A stretch of DNA of 64,000 nt from contig CAJNDS010001902.1 of assembly GCA_905221605.1 (NCBI GenBank), positions 670,919 to 734,918 of the forward strand, in the 5' to 3' direction. The notes beneath the pieces are model-generated. The model was given only the letters and a program-made list of their open reading frames with translations, did not search any database and was not told the DNA's origin. The translations under genes were made by a program, and so were the position numbers. Numbering within the stretch: position 1 is the first letter of the stretch; each line of letters begins with the position of its first letter. Source of the stretch: Symbiodinium natans. Lineage: Eukaryota > Sar > Dinophyceae > Suessiales > Symbiodiniaceae. Below, piece after piece: positions 10,919 through 21,411 of the stretch.

Positions 10919-12665
10919 CTAGTCCCGCAGCCGGAGACGCCAACCGAAGTTCTTGTCAGCTCCTGCCTGAGCAATGGCTTGTCGATGACCTTGGAAAAGA
11001 GGGCCACCAGGCGGCGGGCGAGGTAACTCCAAGCCTTGCGCAAGAAGATGAGGTCCGTCAGCGCTGCGATGAAGTCCACGTTCAACTCGGCCACAGCGAA
11101 GGAGCGCATCTGCCCGCCATCTTTCCAGTAGCCATTCTTTCAGGATCATGGGATTGTCGAAAACCATGCGAAATGTACGAAGCTGGCCAGCACCATCATG
11201 TCTGCAGAGAGCGCCACGGTCAGGTGAGATGAACCAACCCAGACTGCGCACAGCGCTTAGGGCCCGGGGGAGGACCACAGTCCACGAGGCCAAAGCCAGA
11301 TCTAGCGGCGCGTCATCATGCCATCGCGGCCTCTTGGCCCTATAACTCACAGCTGCAGAAAGGTGTGCCCAGGATGTGGCGAAGCCAGGTTCAACATCCC
11401 AGCCCACAAGCTCAAAGATGTCAACGGGGACCGTCGCAGCGGGCAGCGCTCGAGTCAGCGCCGCCTTAACTTCACTAAGCAAGAGGTCAAGCTGCAAGTC
11501 AGACAACGATGCTGTTCCACCAGCCCAGGAAAAGACAGACACCGCCAAGGTCTTAAGGAGGTTCTTGCGCATGCGCCAGTCTCTGGAAACAAACGAGGTT
11601 GCCCGGATCAAGTATCGAAGCCGCCAGATGTCCAAGTCGGGGAGCGCCACTCCAGACTGGTTCAGCATGTCATAGGCTGCGCCCAGGATGTGCAAAGTCG
11701 ACGAGCCATCGACACCAGCCTCCACAGCCAACGATGCTGAAGCCGCAGCGATGGCACGTTTGCGTGGCCGGCAGGAAAATCCCCTGGCAGCATCAAACTG
11801 ATCGGACCTGAGTTTGGCAGTGACCAGACATGACTTGTCGGGGTTTGTGCGCCAAAGCAGTCTATCGTCACAGTATGTAGGAGTGTCCACCTCAAGTTGA
11901 CCAGCGGGAACACGCGCCGCCCAGCAATGCATGACACATGCAGTCAATACTGGGGAAAGGGGGCAGCCTTGCAACAGGCCCTTCTTTGCGGAGTGTGTCC
12001 AGGGGGACACAGCTTTGCCAGCCCAGAAGCGCCGCCCGCAAGCATGGTAAAATGCATCAACCAAACGGCCCAGCGGAGCTCCCATAGCCACCAGAATTTT
12101 CTGCAGTGAAGGTAGACGAACAGTGTCAAAGAATCTGTGTCGGTCCTGTTTGACAAACGGCGAATGGGCGCCACGCTTCGCCGGACCATGTTTTATTTTG
12201 ACATGGCAATCCAGAACGCCATGCTCCGGAATGCCGCCAAAGACCATGTGCCCAGCCCAGGCCTCCGACCAGGATCTGAGTTGGCCTACAATCGTTTCAG
12301 CGCCAGATCTCCAAATGATCGACGCAATGGCCAGTGGCCTGTAGCTCCCGTCCACTTTTTGCACGGAAGCCCACATAGCCGGCACCTTGGCGCACCTCAC
12401 AACCACTGTCCATAAACGAGCCAGGGCCGTCCACCCACCACCTCTTTGGCAAAGCCAGCAAGCTCGAGGCGTCCCAAGCCACGGCCTTGACGGTCATGGG
12501 CCGGATAGCCTCGCGTAGGTTTTCAGCAGAGAACTCCGGCACGAAGTCATGAATCCACTTGGGCGAGTGGCCTCCAGCAGCTAGAACCTCATCCAGGACT
12601 GCAGGCTCAGCATCCTGAAAGTCGCTATTCCAGACACTGGTCCAGATGTCCATTTGCTCCTCCAA
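10919..12665 (-). pseudogene. R1 reverse transcriptase
   Basis: A 495-codon frame (12406-10919) plus the overlapping upstream frame 12665-12297. Visible motifs: VDGSYRPLAIASIIWR (RT region 1-2), VKQDRHRFFDTVRLPSLQ (motif A, Asp followed by FFD), LLQGCPLSPVLTACVM (motif B, QGCPLSP), TYCDDRLLW (motif C, YxDD intact). It is followed by a Cys-rich QCLCGRSLPSQPHLLWTC (about 10865-10810). Catalytic residues survive and the main ORF is long, but the N-terminal part is in another frame. It would copy element RNA at a nicked target. Confidence 0.85.
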
Positions 12666-12689
12666 GACCCTAGCAGGGTGACATGCGAC

Positions 12690-13960
12690 TCATGCGACCT
12701 GAGTAGAGGCTCTGTGAGGAGGAAAATGTCGGTTTCGCTCACAAAGTTGTCGCTGCGCACGGGCCTTGACCCATCTTCGAGCCTTAGCTTCGTCCTTCTC
12801 GAGCTGCTGTTTCCAAAGACGGAGCCGCTGGTCCCGAGCTTGAAGAAGGAGAGCACGAAGGGCCTTATCCGCTAAGACGCATGCCTGACCCAGATCTTGA
12901 GCACAGGTGTCGAGACCAGGGCAGTGCACAACCAAAGATTTGCAGTCCTGCGCAATGCGCCGAAATAAGCTTGCCTGTCCAGGGTGTCGAACGGCGTGGT
13001 CAATCCTGCGAAGGAGCCCACGGAAACGGACAGCCGCAACAGGTTCATCCTCCTGAGCTGCGTGATGTCCCATGTAGCCGATCTCCGAACTGTCCGCGGC
13101 CAAAGTTTGGAGCAAGCAGCTGTTCAGCCACGTCGGAGAATAGGGTCCAAGCGTCATCAACCCTATAGCGTGCTCCAACAGGAACCCAAACTGACAGACG
13201 GCAACGAAATCCTGGTCAGCAATATCAACTAGGCGGCGAGGGCCTGCCCAGTTTGCAGGCTCAGTAACGTCCAGGCTGTATTGAACCATGAAATGGTCAG
13301 AGAGGCCAAACGTATAGCTTTCTTGGCGCCTTGAGACAGGCACAAGATGCGAAGATGCCACAGCATAATCCAGCAGCCGCGATACTGACGCGAGTATCTG
13401 TGGGCAATCCGAGGAAATTCTCACCCCAAGCATGGAAGCGATTAGGCAAGAGTTGAGAGAGCACCTCAGGATCCGAAGGAATCGAATTCCAATCGCCTAA
13501 GGCGACAAATGGCAAGCCATTGGACACAGCCTGCTCAAAGATTTCCCGAAACAGCTGAGCTCGTAGAAGAGCATCACACTGAAATGCTTGTACAATGTCC
13601 CCCCAAAGTCAACGTTCACGATGGCAGCAGCGACACGTGCAGGGCAAAAGGTCTGAAGCCTGACCTCTTTGGCAGGCACACGTGAAAACAAAACTGAGTT
13701 GCAAATCTCAGTACGCTCGACTGCTCCAAAAATGGGTTGGTAGCCAAATGCCCTCGCAGTGGCCCCACAGAGGTGCGAGCATGGAAGTCAAGGCCAGCCT
13801 CTTGCACGGCCAAGAAGTCGACCTCCAGCTTTTGGGCACGCTTAAGGACCTGGGCGGACTTTACGAAGAACGCCGGCACATTCCACGCGGCGAAGATATT
13901 GAAGTCAAAGGTGAACCGTTCCTGGCTCATGCGACGACCTCCCTGCGGGCAAGGACCCAC
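12690..13960 (-). pseudogene. R1 EEP/APE-type endonuclease
   Basis: Pieces in order: FNIFAAWNVPAFFVKSAQVL and VDFLAVQEAGLD (13960-13616; N and QE metal-binding positions), VAAAIVNVDFGGTLY (13691-13497), FVALGDWNSIP (13527-13297; catalytic GDWN) and YTFGLSDHFMVQYSL (13433-12690; catalytic SDH). All hallmark residues of the exonuclease-endonuclease-phosphatase fold are visible, but they lie in at least four frames. The domain would nick target DNA to prime reverse transcription. Confidence 0.75.
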
Positions 13961-14508
13961 TTCTCCAGTTTGGCCAGTGTCTTCAGCTCGGTCTCACGAT
14001 TGTCACGGACGTAGGATCTGAAGGTACATTGATGCTTTTTGGCCTCAGGCACATTACGACATCTGGCGCTACAGTTCTTGCAGAACCACCATCTCGCCAG
14101 CTTCAGTCGTTTGACTCGACCTCGACGACCAAGAAGGGGCCACGTCGCAGCCTGGAAGCCAGACATCTCAGCAAGCGTAGCTTGGCACAGGTCGCGTTGA
14201 GCTCCTGCACACACAGTCGCCGTCGAAAGCCAGCCTGTTTGGTGATGCGCTTGATCAGGCCTGTGTTCCAGACCTTCGAGCTCATGAGTAAGTCGCCTCG
14301 GCCCCGGGTCCTTTTCCGGGCGGAGAATGGAAAACGAGCACCATGGGCAGGTCCACAAGGCGTCCGCCTGGCACACAGGATCATTCGAAGTTGGCAGAGC
14401 TGCAGGCGGCACGCGCGACCCTGTTGTGGAAGTTTCCGCGAGGTTGCAGTAGAGTGGGGCAGGACCATGCCAAAGGCACCCTGTCAGAAGGACTATCCAT
14501 CGCTTCAT
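13927..14508 (-). pseudogene. R1 zinc-finger linker region
   Basis: 193-codon frame. LARWWFCKNCSARCRNVPEA followed by KKHQC gives a Cys-X2-Cys ... His-X1-Cys finger (WFCKNC). Upstream the frame has DALWTCPWCSF (another Cys-X2-Cys). R3 has comparable fingers between its OTU and endonuclease domains, so this is a family trait. Probable nucleic-acid binding. Confidence 0.55.
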
Positions 14509-14845
14509 CAGTCATGTCCACGGAGGCCTTCCACGCGGTAGAATGCCTCTGACGATTTGGGTCGGCTTTCGGCCCAGGTTTCCAAGCCACTGAGGGAGCC
14601 TCCTCGGCCTCCTCATTCAAAGTCCCCGCAGTCGATTCCACGCTTCGAGCCTTGGTCGAGGATCGTGGCCTAGCAGCAGAGGCTTTCGGTCCAGCATGAG
14701 GTTGGCGAAGATGCCGAAGTTCTGCAGGAGAGATTTCCGGGGCAGGCTTGCGTCGGCTCCCAGTGCTGGCGAAGTCGGCAAGCTTAAGGCTGGCGGCCTT
14801 GACGTTGACGCTGCGCTGGGAGCAAAGTCTGCGAGGCGAACACTG

Positions 14846-15420
14846 CTAGCTTGTGCACCGCGCCCTTTTTCGTAGCAAAGTCTGAGAGGCGGAGGCACGA
14901 AGAACCTGCCTTCGAGTCTCGACGAAGACCCCCTCCGGGAACGCGACTTCCAGCGTGAGGGGTTGCCCAAAACATAATCTCATCATGGGCCTCGGTGTCA
15001 CCTTCAAGGTACTAGTGGCCAATCTCGGAGTCGTAGAACAGGAAGATGGCTTCTCTGCACCCGAGCGTGAGAAGACCTTGACATCGCCCTTGAAGTCCAA
15101 CACGTAGATGTCCCTCTTCAAAGCGTGAGCAAGCGCAACGAGCTCAAGGTAGCAGCACCAAGTCCCACAAAGACGAATGCCGGCGATGTAGTCACTGAGG
15201 GCTCCCTTCCACTCGCCAGCCTCCTGTTTTGTTCTTGCACCTGGTTTGACGCCATCCCACATGGCAGCGTACTCGGTAGCATGCTTCTCGTAGAACGCAG
15301 CAAGGAAAGCCCGTACTGAGCGACCGGAAGCTTTCTGGTCAGGAGAGAGTTTAGCCAGGGCCCCAGCTATCGCAAGAAAAAGGCAGTCTCCTTTCCCCTC
15401 GTTTTTGACACGAGCAGCCT
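14846..15420 (-). pseudogene. R1 OTU-like cysteine protease domain
   Basis: Minus-strand reading gives KNEGKGDCLFLAIAGAL at about 15400-15350, the OTU nucleophile loop (Asp-Cys), then an alpha-helical stretch and GTWCCYLELVALAHALKRDI (about 15180-15120), the usual G-T-W...E-L-A-L segment. The catalytic His region appears in another frame near 15000 as FYDSEIGH followed directly by TAG. OTU enzymes cleave ubiquitin-type isopeptide bonds; the role in a LINE is unknown (polyprotein cleavage or host deubiquitination are guesses). A frameshift plus that stop inactivate this copy. Confidence 0.65.
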
Positions 15421-15727
15421 TTTCTGGAAACCATGGCTTGGCTTTTTGCTGTGCCTTCGAAGACTCAGGAGCAGTTTTCGCTGGAGCTTCGGCTCATCTG
15501 AGGGAGTCGAGCCTGTTTCCAGTAGCCTCTCCAGCATAGCCTTGCCACTTCCAATCTCTTCGGTGCCAAGGAGCGTTGCCATAGCCATTCCATTTCGAGC
15601 CAGCATTGTACTTGTGGCAACCAACACAAACTTACACCCCGTTCTTTGCACCCATGGCCTTGTGCGCCACGTACCCCAGTTGAACTGCCAGCGGTAGCCG
15701 CCCAGAGCTTATCGGCCGCCGCGCAGT

Positions 15728-17600
15728 CTAGACTGCCAGCTGCGCACGCTCTGCGTTTGCGCAGGTTCTGCCCCGCACATTAGGTGTGGGGACTTTGCAG
15801 CAGTGCTTCAGGAAATCCAAGTAGGAAAAATCTTGAACTGGAGCTTCCTGAGCAAGGGCCTCCTTCACAGCTTGCTCCAGCCCAACAAGCTTCGGGCGGT
15901 GGAGGCCATCTGGCGTGTTGGCGACAAACTCCAGCAAGTCCCTGTCCGAGGAAAAGAACACCACGTCCCCATCGTAGTCGCCGCCAGCCAGGGCGAGCAC
16001 ACCCATGCCCTTGCAACTGCATATGATGCAGTTGTTGGGAACAAGAGTGGCGTCGTCGGGCAGTGGCACGCTCTCCCAGATTTCGATATCTGACGGGAGC
16101 ATCACTGGGCGCGAAGCAGGCGTCCCAAGCGCCGTCACGGCGATGCCGGGGCTGTGTTCAGGAAGCCCGCGCGCAAAGCCCCAGCTTTCGGCCTCCATGG
16201 CGTCTGCAGTGTCTGCCCTGCGACTTCTGCAGAAGTCGCGCAGGTCTGCCTTTGTGCTCAGCCTGGCCGCCCGTGTGGGAAGGAGGCAAGCTCGCATCCC
16301 AAGTGCCGCGCAAAGCTGTGCATTCACTTTGGGCTGGCCTCGGGGTGGCAGTGGACTGCACAACGTCCAGCTCTTGAGAAAAAGATGAAAATTCGGCAGA
16401 AGGTTTGAAGCGGATCTTCTCGCACGACTTACGGATGTACATGACATCCTCATCTGTCTCAATGACCACGAACATTCCCTTGACGATCAAAGCATCTCCA
16501 GTGGCTGCGTCCCTCGCTAGCCCACGAAATTGATAAGCATCGTAGACTCCTTGTCTAACCTGCTCGCCAGATACAAGGTTCAGCTTGCGGGCAAGTTTCA
16601 AACTGATCTCTGCAAAACCATCAGTGAGGACATCGCCTTTGGGCGTTTTGATGTCTCCGACAATGTGGACAGCTACGTCACCAAGATCGTAGGGCGTGGA
16701 TGGGCTCGCGAGCAACGGAAGGCGACTGTAAAAGTCTTGCAAAGTGCAGTGCGCCTGTAGCTCCGCAACAAGTCGGCTTGCGCTGAGCGGCTGGCTGCTG
16801 TAGTAGCAGTGGCCCTTCTCAACCTTGCTAAATAGGAGTTGCTGCGTCGCCCACCGCAGCAGCGACCAGGGCTTCATCCTGCGCGTGCCCCATGAAGCTG
16901 TCCAAATGTCAGCATCTAGGTCACGTTGAGAGCTGGCTGCTTGTCTTCTCCTGGCGCGCCATCTGGACAGCCTCCCATCCCTGCCAGAGTACATCTGGCG
17001 GAGCTTGTTTGGAGCGACGGCGGATGGCAGCAGGCCCCACTGGTCCCGGGCGTGGGTGGCCAGCGGCTTGGCGCTCAGGCAGCTCTTCAGGCCCCCCTTG
17101 CGGTGTTTCAAAGACGTAGACGTTGGCATCGCTCAGGAGCTCCTCCCTTTGCTGCGCGTTGAAGGCCCAGAAGTGGCCAGACAGCTTGGCCACACGCACC
17201 AACCTGCGCAGTTTCCGGCGCACGGTCTTTGTGCACCTGGCCGCCTTCAATTGCTGCTGCAGGGATGCCAGGTCCAAGGTGCGCTGCATGATGAGCGTCA
17301 GGCTGCTGTCGCTGATGCTGCTGAGCTTCCGCTTGAACTTCTGCATCGGCGTCTCCTCCACGAAGGCTTTCCGCAACTCTTCCGTCTCCTCCAAGAAGTT
17401 GTCGTCCACGACAACCTCTGCCAATGGTGGTTTGGCCCTGGCCAGAAGGTCTCGTGCCCAAGAGTTGTCCCGCCGCCGGGGTTCCTGCAAGAATCACATG
17501 CGCCACCCTGTTTAGCCAGCTTGCAACTTTGTTCTTGCTTACTTTGGAAAAGCCCGCCTCTTCTGCGTCAAACACGACGCCTTTCTGGTTACGCCGCGCC
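15728..17600 (-). pseudogene. Cellular-type RNA-dependent RNA polymerase (RDR/QDE-1-like), broken and C-terminally truncated
   Basis: Segments in order on the minus strand: a first exon ending GVVFDAEEAGFSK with donor GTAAGC (about 17545); an exon opening after TTCTTGCAG (about 17488) with FVEETPMQKFKRKL; then, after a frame change near 16925, GDVLTDGFAEISLKLARKL (about 16640), ALIVKGMFVVIET with YIRKSCEKIRF (about 16490-16405); then, after another frame change near 16370, VNAQLCAALGM; finally VPNNCIICSCKGMGVLALAG followed by GDYDGDVVFF (about 16035-15975). TDGF, the KG-hydrophobic stretch with R-K-S, and GGD-x-DGD are the conserved order of eukaryotic RNA-silencing RdRPs, which make dsRNA from single-stranded templates; the three Asp of DYDGD bind metal. 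Sequence stops about 75 residues after DYDGD, where R1 begins. Frame changes could be undetected introns. Confidence 0.7.
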
Positions 17601-17639
17601 TCCTGCTGACATCTCTGCGTTGCCAGGATTAAGATAATA

Positions 17640-18760
17640 GAGATAGAGACTATAGAATGAACTGTTGAGTAGGGGAAACATAGCTATTCAATGATGCAAA
17701 ATCAATTGCTGTGTGATCTGAAAAACCGAGTCAGGAGAAACAGAGTTACGGCAAAGGCAACATGAGAGCAACTATAGATCGATATGGAAAGAAGAATCGA
17801 TAGCGGCCAAGCGATCCGGAATGTGACTCTGGAGTGAGAGTGACGTTAGAGCATCTTCAAAGCGATGTGGAGGGCACCGGCGTGTGGGGGTGCATCACAT
17901 CTATATAATCAATGCAACCTAGAATCCCAGCCTGCTGCTCCGCCGCTTCAACGCGGTCGAAAATCTCTTCCAGATCGCGTTGCACTTCATCCACCTGAAG
18001 AATCGAGGACATGTTGAGCTCTGCTGCGATCACTGCGATCCCGCCAGCATCCTTTTGCCAACTTTACACTTTCGGGCCGTCTGTTTTTCTTATTGGTCAA
18101 ATCAACGACTCCAAACTGCTGCGGTCCTCATCAGGAACGTCCAGGCCCAAATTGCGGCCATCGTCCCAATCTGGTGGGAAATTGGCCTGAATCGTGAACA
18201 ACAGTGAACTGTTGGCGTGCTTGCTAGCTAGCCAAGGCGAGAACAGGTTCCGAGGAAACGCTGGAAGTGTCCTCTTCCTTTCCACTTGAACGTGCGTCAG
18301 CGCGCTCATTCGAAAACAATGCGGCTCACATCAAGCGTCATGCGCCTGCCGGGCGCGCCGCTTCTTGCTCACCGAGGCCGAAGCGCCTTACAAGGATGCT
18401 GGATTTATTTATACACGTGCCAGACGTTGAACATCCATGAGCAATCGCCTGCTGCTGCTGAAGGGCCAACCTGTTCAGGCTGCGTACACACAGACTCGCG
18501 CTACAATAAAAAAAACCTGCCTCTGGCTAAGAATTTTGAACTGAGGCCGCCGCGCGCTTCTGTTGCATCTTTTGCAAAATCCGGCGGCGCTTGCTGTAGG
18601 TTCCTTCTTGGAGACCAACCAAGCAGCCAGGGCGAGCACCTCGAAGAGCAGCAGGCCAGGATCCCGAACTCTGGCCTTTCTCGAATTTAGAAGCCACACA
18701 TCTTGTAGTGGGTCCCTTGAGGCTGTGATAGCAAAAGGGTCTGAAGCATGAATCAAAGAG
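17640..18760. other. Intergenic, nothing confident
   Basis: Low similarity to anything recognisable. A + frame at 18286-18690 is open for 134 codons but has no known motif. A/T-richer DNA around 17640-17760 looks non-coding. Confidence 0.4.
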
Positions 18761-18764
18761 CACT

Positions 18765-19361
18765 TTGTCGAGCATGATGGTCCTGAGCCTCCCCTGGCTC
18801 AAGTCCTGCTCGTCTCTGCACAGGAGACTCTGGCGCATGCCCTGGGATCGGCATGTTCGGGTGCGCCACTGGAAGGCAGTCTCGCACACCCCTGATTTTT
18901 TGTTCCTGGACCCTAGCAAGAGGAAGGCTTTGGTTTTAGTCGATACCTGTGTACCCCAACGCACCAGGTCTCTAATCAAGCAGTGGCTGTCGGAGTTTGC
19001 GCTTGACGGCCTTAACACAAGGTTTGCAGTTGAGGTTGTAACCGATGCGGAGCAAGGCGTAGGAAACCTACTGAAAGCAGCTGACACAGCAACGCGTATG
19101 GCCGTGAGACAAGCGCCTCGGCAGGCACACGAAGTAGTAGGCCTTGGGGAAAGGTCTGTGAGGTATGTCATAGAGACATTGGCTGTGTTGAAAGCTGACT
19201 TCAAACAATCGTTTGGCGTAGAGGTTAGAGATGACTACCTTGCGTTGGAAGTCATGCATCAATACGTTTGTACAACGCGCAAACGGGTTTGGCGCCCCTG
19301 GCGAACAGACCGCGGCGCCCATGGAAGTGTTGTTATAGGCAAGAAGCTACCGCACTGGTAG
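18765..19361 (+). CDS. Hypothetical ORF, possibly a retroelement C-terminal domain
   Basis: 198-codon frame from ATG 18765. Central part: PDFLFLDPSKRKALVLVDTC followed by VP, then EVVTDAEQGVGNLLKAADTA and a helical YVIETLAVLKADFKQSFGVE. The hydrophobic-Asp-basic-hydrophobic-Asp-x2-VP pattern resembles a segment found downstream of reverse transcriptases in many metazoan non-LTR elements, so it may be a relic of a + strand element. The opposite strand is open for 225 codons (19204-18527) but with unnatural composition. No promoter or splice evidence. Confidence 0.35.
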   Translation: MSSMMVLSLPWLKSCSSLHRRLWRMPWDRHVRVRHWKAVSHTPDFLFLDPSKRKALVLVDTCVPQRTRSLIKQWLSEFALDGLNTRFAVEVVTDAEQGVGNLLKAADTATRMAVRQAPRQAHEVVGLGERSVRYVIETLAVLKADFKQSFGVEVRDDYLALEVMHQYVCTTRKRVWRPWRTDRGAHGSVVIGKKLPHW

Positions 19362-19591
19362 GTTGTTGCGTCCTCGGTCCTGGCTGAGCTGCCAGAGTCA
19401 ATCAAGCATGTCACACGCTGGGAATTATCTTGGCTATGCTTTAAATTCGCTTGGGCATCGCGTTTGCGTCGTTTTAGAGGGTGTTCCTCAGGTTTTTATG
19501 GCAAGGGCCCACCATGAGAGCGCCGCCGCAAGAGAAGTTTGAGGGCCTTGACGGGGTCCTTAGGGCGGTCCCAAAGAAAGCGGCGCAATCA

Positions 19592-20130
19592 TCATAGAAC
19601 GCTTGCCTCAGTGTCATCTTCATCTTCAGCCACCATCTGGGCCAGCATGTCCAACATCCTCTCGCCTTTCTGCCCCTTGGCGCCGAGGCCATTGCTACCA
19701 CGAAGCCCATCCTCACCACCACCACGGAATGAAGTCGTCCTGGGAGGGCTGATTGAACCCACAAGCAGCCACATGCCCACCAAATGAGAGCACGAACTCC
19801 GTCCAGTTGCCGTCAAAGGAGCCCCCCCCGACAATGGCAAGGAAGCGAGCGAAAATCCACGGTCGTCGCCGAGAGCGCTAGCGAGTGCGCCTGTTCCAGC
19901 GCACGCGTCTGCCTCCCACAACCACACATGTCCACGCAAGCGAAGCCGCGCATGCAGAAAGCCAGAGAGAAAGAAACAGGCAGCGGGGAAGCAGGACATG
20001 GACGTACATCAAGCTGGAATCAAGGAGGGGCTGAGTGACAAACACAAAGACAATGACCAAGCCCACACCTGCCGTCCACATGACCGTTTCGTACCCGTAC
20101 TCGAGGAACGGGCCGCCCAGGAGGTAGGTC
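19592..20130 (-). CDS. Unidentified membrane protein fragment (tentative)
   Basis: Minus-strand reading after the PCP fragment gives GMRVTYLLGGPFLEYGYETV then MWTAGVGLVIVFVFVTQPLL (about 20130-20015), a strong transmembrane helix with a glycine/tyrosine lead. A separate frame at about 19735-19595 gives KGQKGERMLDMLAQMVAED and an acidic tail to a stop, plausibly a later exon. I do not recognise the family. Adjacent PCP sequence suggests a rearranged plastid-gene neighbourhood, but that is inference. Confidence 0.3.
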
Positions 20131-20340
20131 ACGCGCATGCCGTCTTTGAAGGTTTGGAATATAGAAGCCCGTTGCAGCGGCGGCTGCATCAAGAGCGTTC
20201 ACCTTGGAGAACATGTTGTTGGGAACGGATCCTCCACAATTGTGGCCATGGAGTTGCACACGTCCATCACGGTGGCCTTTGGCACTGATGCGACGATGCG
20301 CCCGATAGCTGCGTTCACTGCTTCGTTGTAGAAGGTTTAA
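20125..20340 (-). pseudogene. PCP 3' fragment (pseudogene)
   Basis: About 200 bp closely matches exon 3 of the intact PCP genes (33855-34045): the runs GGCGGCTGCATCAAGAG, TTCACCTTGGAGAACATGTT and CATCACGGTGGCCTTTGGCA are shared. Encoded VPNNMFSKVNALDAAAAATG is recognisable, but small deletions (for example GGATCC-TCCACAATT) shift the frame, and similarity ends on both sides. It lies immediately 3' of LINE R2. It is a dead copy about 13 kb from the array. Confidence 0.85.
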
Positions 20341-20454
20341 CATCCGCGTGGCACCAGACGATGCCAGAAGAACCCAAGAGCGAACTAAACCAAAAGGAAA
20401 AACCTCACCAAGGCACGGGAGCAAATCCACGAGCAACCAACCATGAAAACCTTC

Positions 20455-21347
20455 TCATGCACCAGCGTCAGGGTGGAAGCCGAAGTGGGCCCTCAAGGCG
20501 GCTCGCACAGAGCCAAGGAACTCCAATCGTGCTCGAGCAACTGGCAGCGAATCTCCTTGCTGGGGCCAGCCAAAGCGCCAAGCCCATGTCTCCTGAGGAA
20601 TTCGAGGCCGACAATCGGCAAAACGAGGACATTCCCAAGCAGCATGTCGCCAGTTCGGGACGACATTCTCACCACACAGCGAGCAAGAAATACGAAAGGA
20701 CCTCTCGCTCTCAGGTGGAAGTTTTGCGCATACGAGCATAGGCCTCGTCACTGTAGCCTCCACCAAGCATGACGCCACGAAGTTCATTCGAGGCCTCAGC
20801 GTAGAGCTTGCCAGCCATATGGAGCTTTCGCTCGGAGTAGGACTTCTCCTCATCTTGGAAAGCCTGCACCTCATGCCGATCAAGAGCAAAGAACTCACGC
20901 CAACACTTGACACGCCAAGCTTCACGAACCAGACGCAGGACCGCTGCTCAACCTGCAAATTGTCAAGGCCAAAATGGCCGACCTGTGCGTGGACCCACTG
21001 ACCCACTGAAGCTCAGTGGTCCTCTCAAAGCCCAACTGGCTCAAGAAACTGTACATAGCAAGCCCCCATCGTCCCAATGGCAAATGGATGCCACGTGAAC
21101 TCCAGAAGGACTCAGCATGCAAGAAGGCTCGGAGAGAGTTGAGCTGGGCAGCAAAAGGGACGTCGACCCAATGCCCAGCTAAAACTTTCCAAAGTGGGCG
21201 AGCTCCAGCTTGTACAACGTCAAGAGCTCTGCGCACCTTCGTGGTCACCTTGGAGGAAGAAGACTTCTCCCAAAGCCCACCAAAATCCCCAGCTGAAGGC
21301 CAGGAGAATACAAGATCTGTACAAAGACTCCTTGGTTGCCTGGACAA
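20455..21347 (-). pseudogene. R2 C-terminal region with CCHC zinc knuckle
   Basis: Two overlapping frames. The first (21347-20922) has RRALDVVQAGARPLWKVLAG and WVDVPFAAQLNSLRAFLHAE, homologous to R3 at 27900-27650. The second (21006-20455) ends with SCSLCGENVVPNWRHAAWEC, a Cys-X2-Cys-X9-His-X4-Cys knuckle, shared with R3 (CSLCGDHVVPNWFHAAWKC). Likely nucleic-acid binding and needed for target recognition in LINEs. Interrupted by a frame change near 21000. Confidence 0.7.
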
Positions 21348-21411
21348 CAGGAAGACACCGAAGTCTAGTGTCTAGTGAGTAAAGTCTCAAGGCGAGCAAG
21401 ACAAGTCTCAT

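Larger units (their letters stand above)
9975..15720 (-). mobile_element. LINE-type retrotransposon R1 (decayed)
   Basis: Read right to left: cysteine/aromatic-rich leader (about 15700-15450), OTU-like protease (15420-14960), zinc finger (14508-13927), exonuclease-endonuclease-phosphatase (EEP) domain (13960-12690), reverse transcriptase (12665-10919), zinc knuckle and RNase H (10943-10055). The order and the EEP domain mark a non-LTR element of the APE-type group with RNase H. Frames change many times, so it is a fossil. It abuts a broken RdRP gene on its 5' side and a broken Copia element on its 3' side. No target-site duplication was identified. R1 differs from R2 and R3 in its polymerase motif (YCDD rather than IDD) and in having RNase H. 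Confidence 0.8.

Noticed and set aside
18527-19204. 225-codon minus-strand ORF
   Set aside because: Overlaps the + strand ORF with the retroelement-like motif; its composition (many Ser, Arg, Cys, no hydrophobic pattern) looks antisense.
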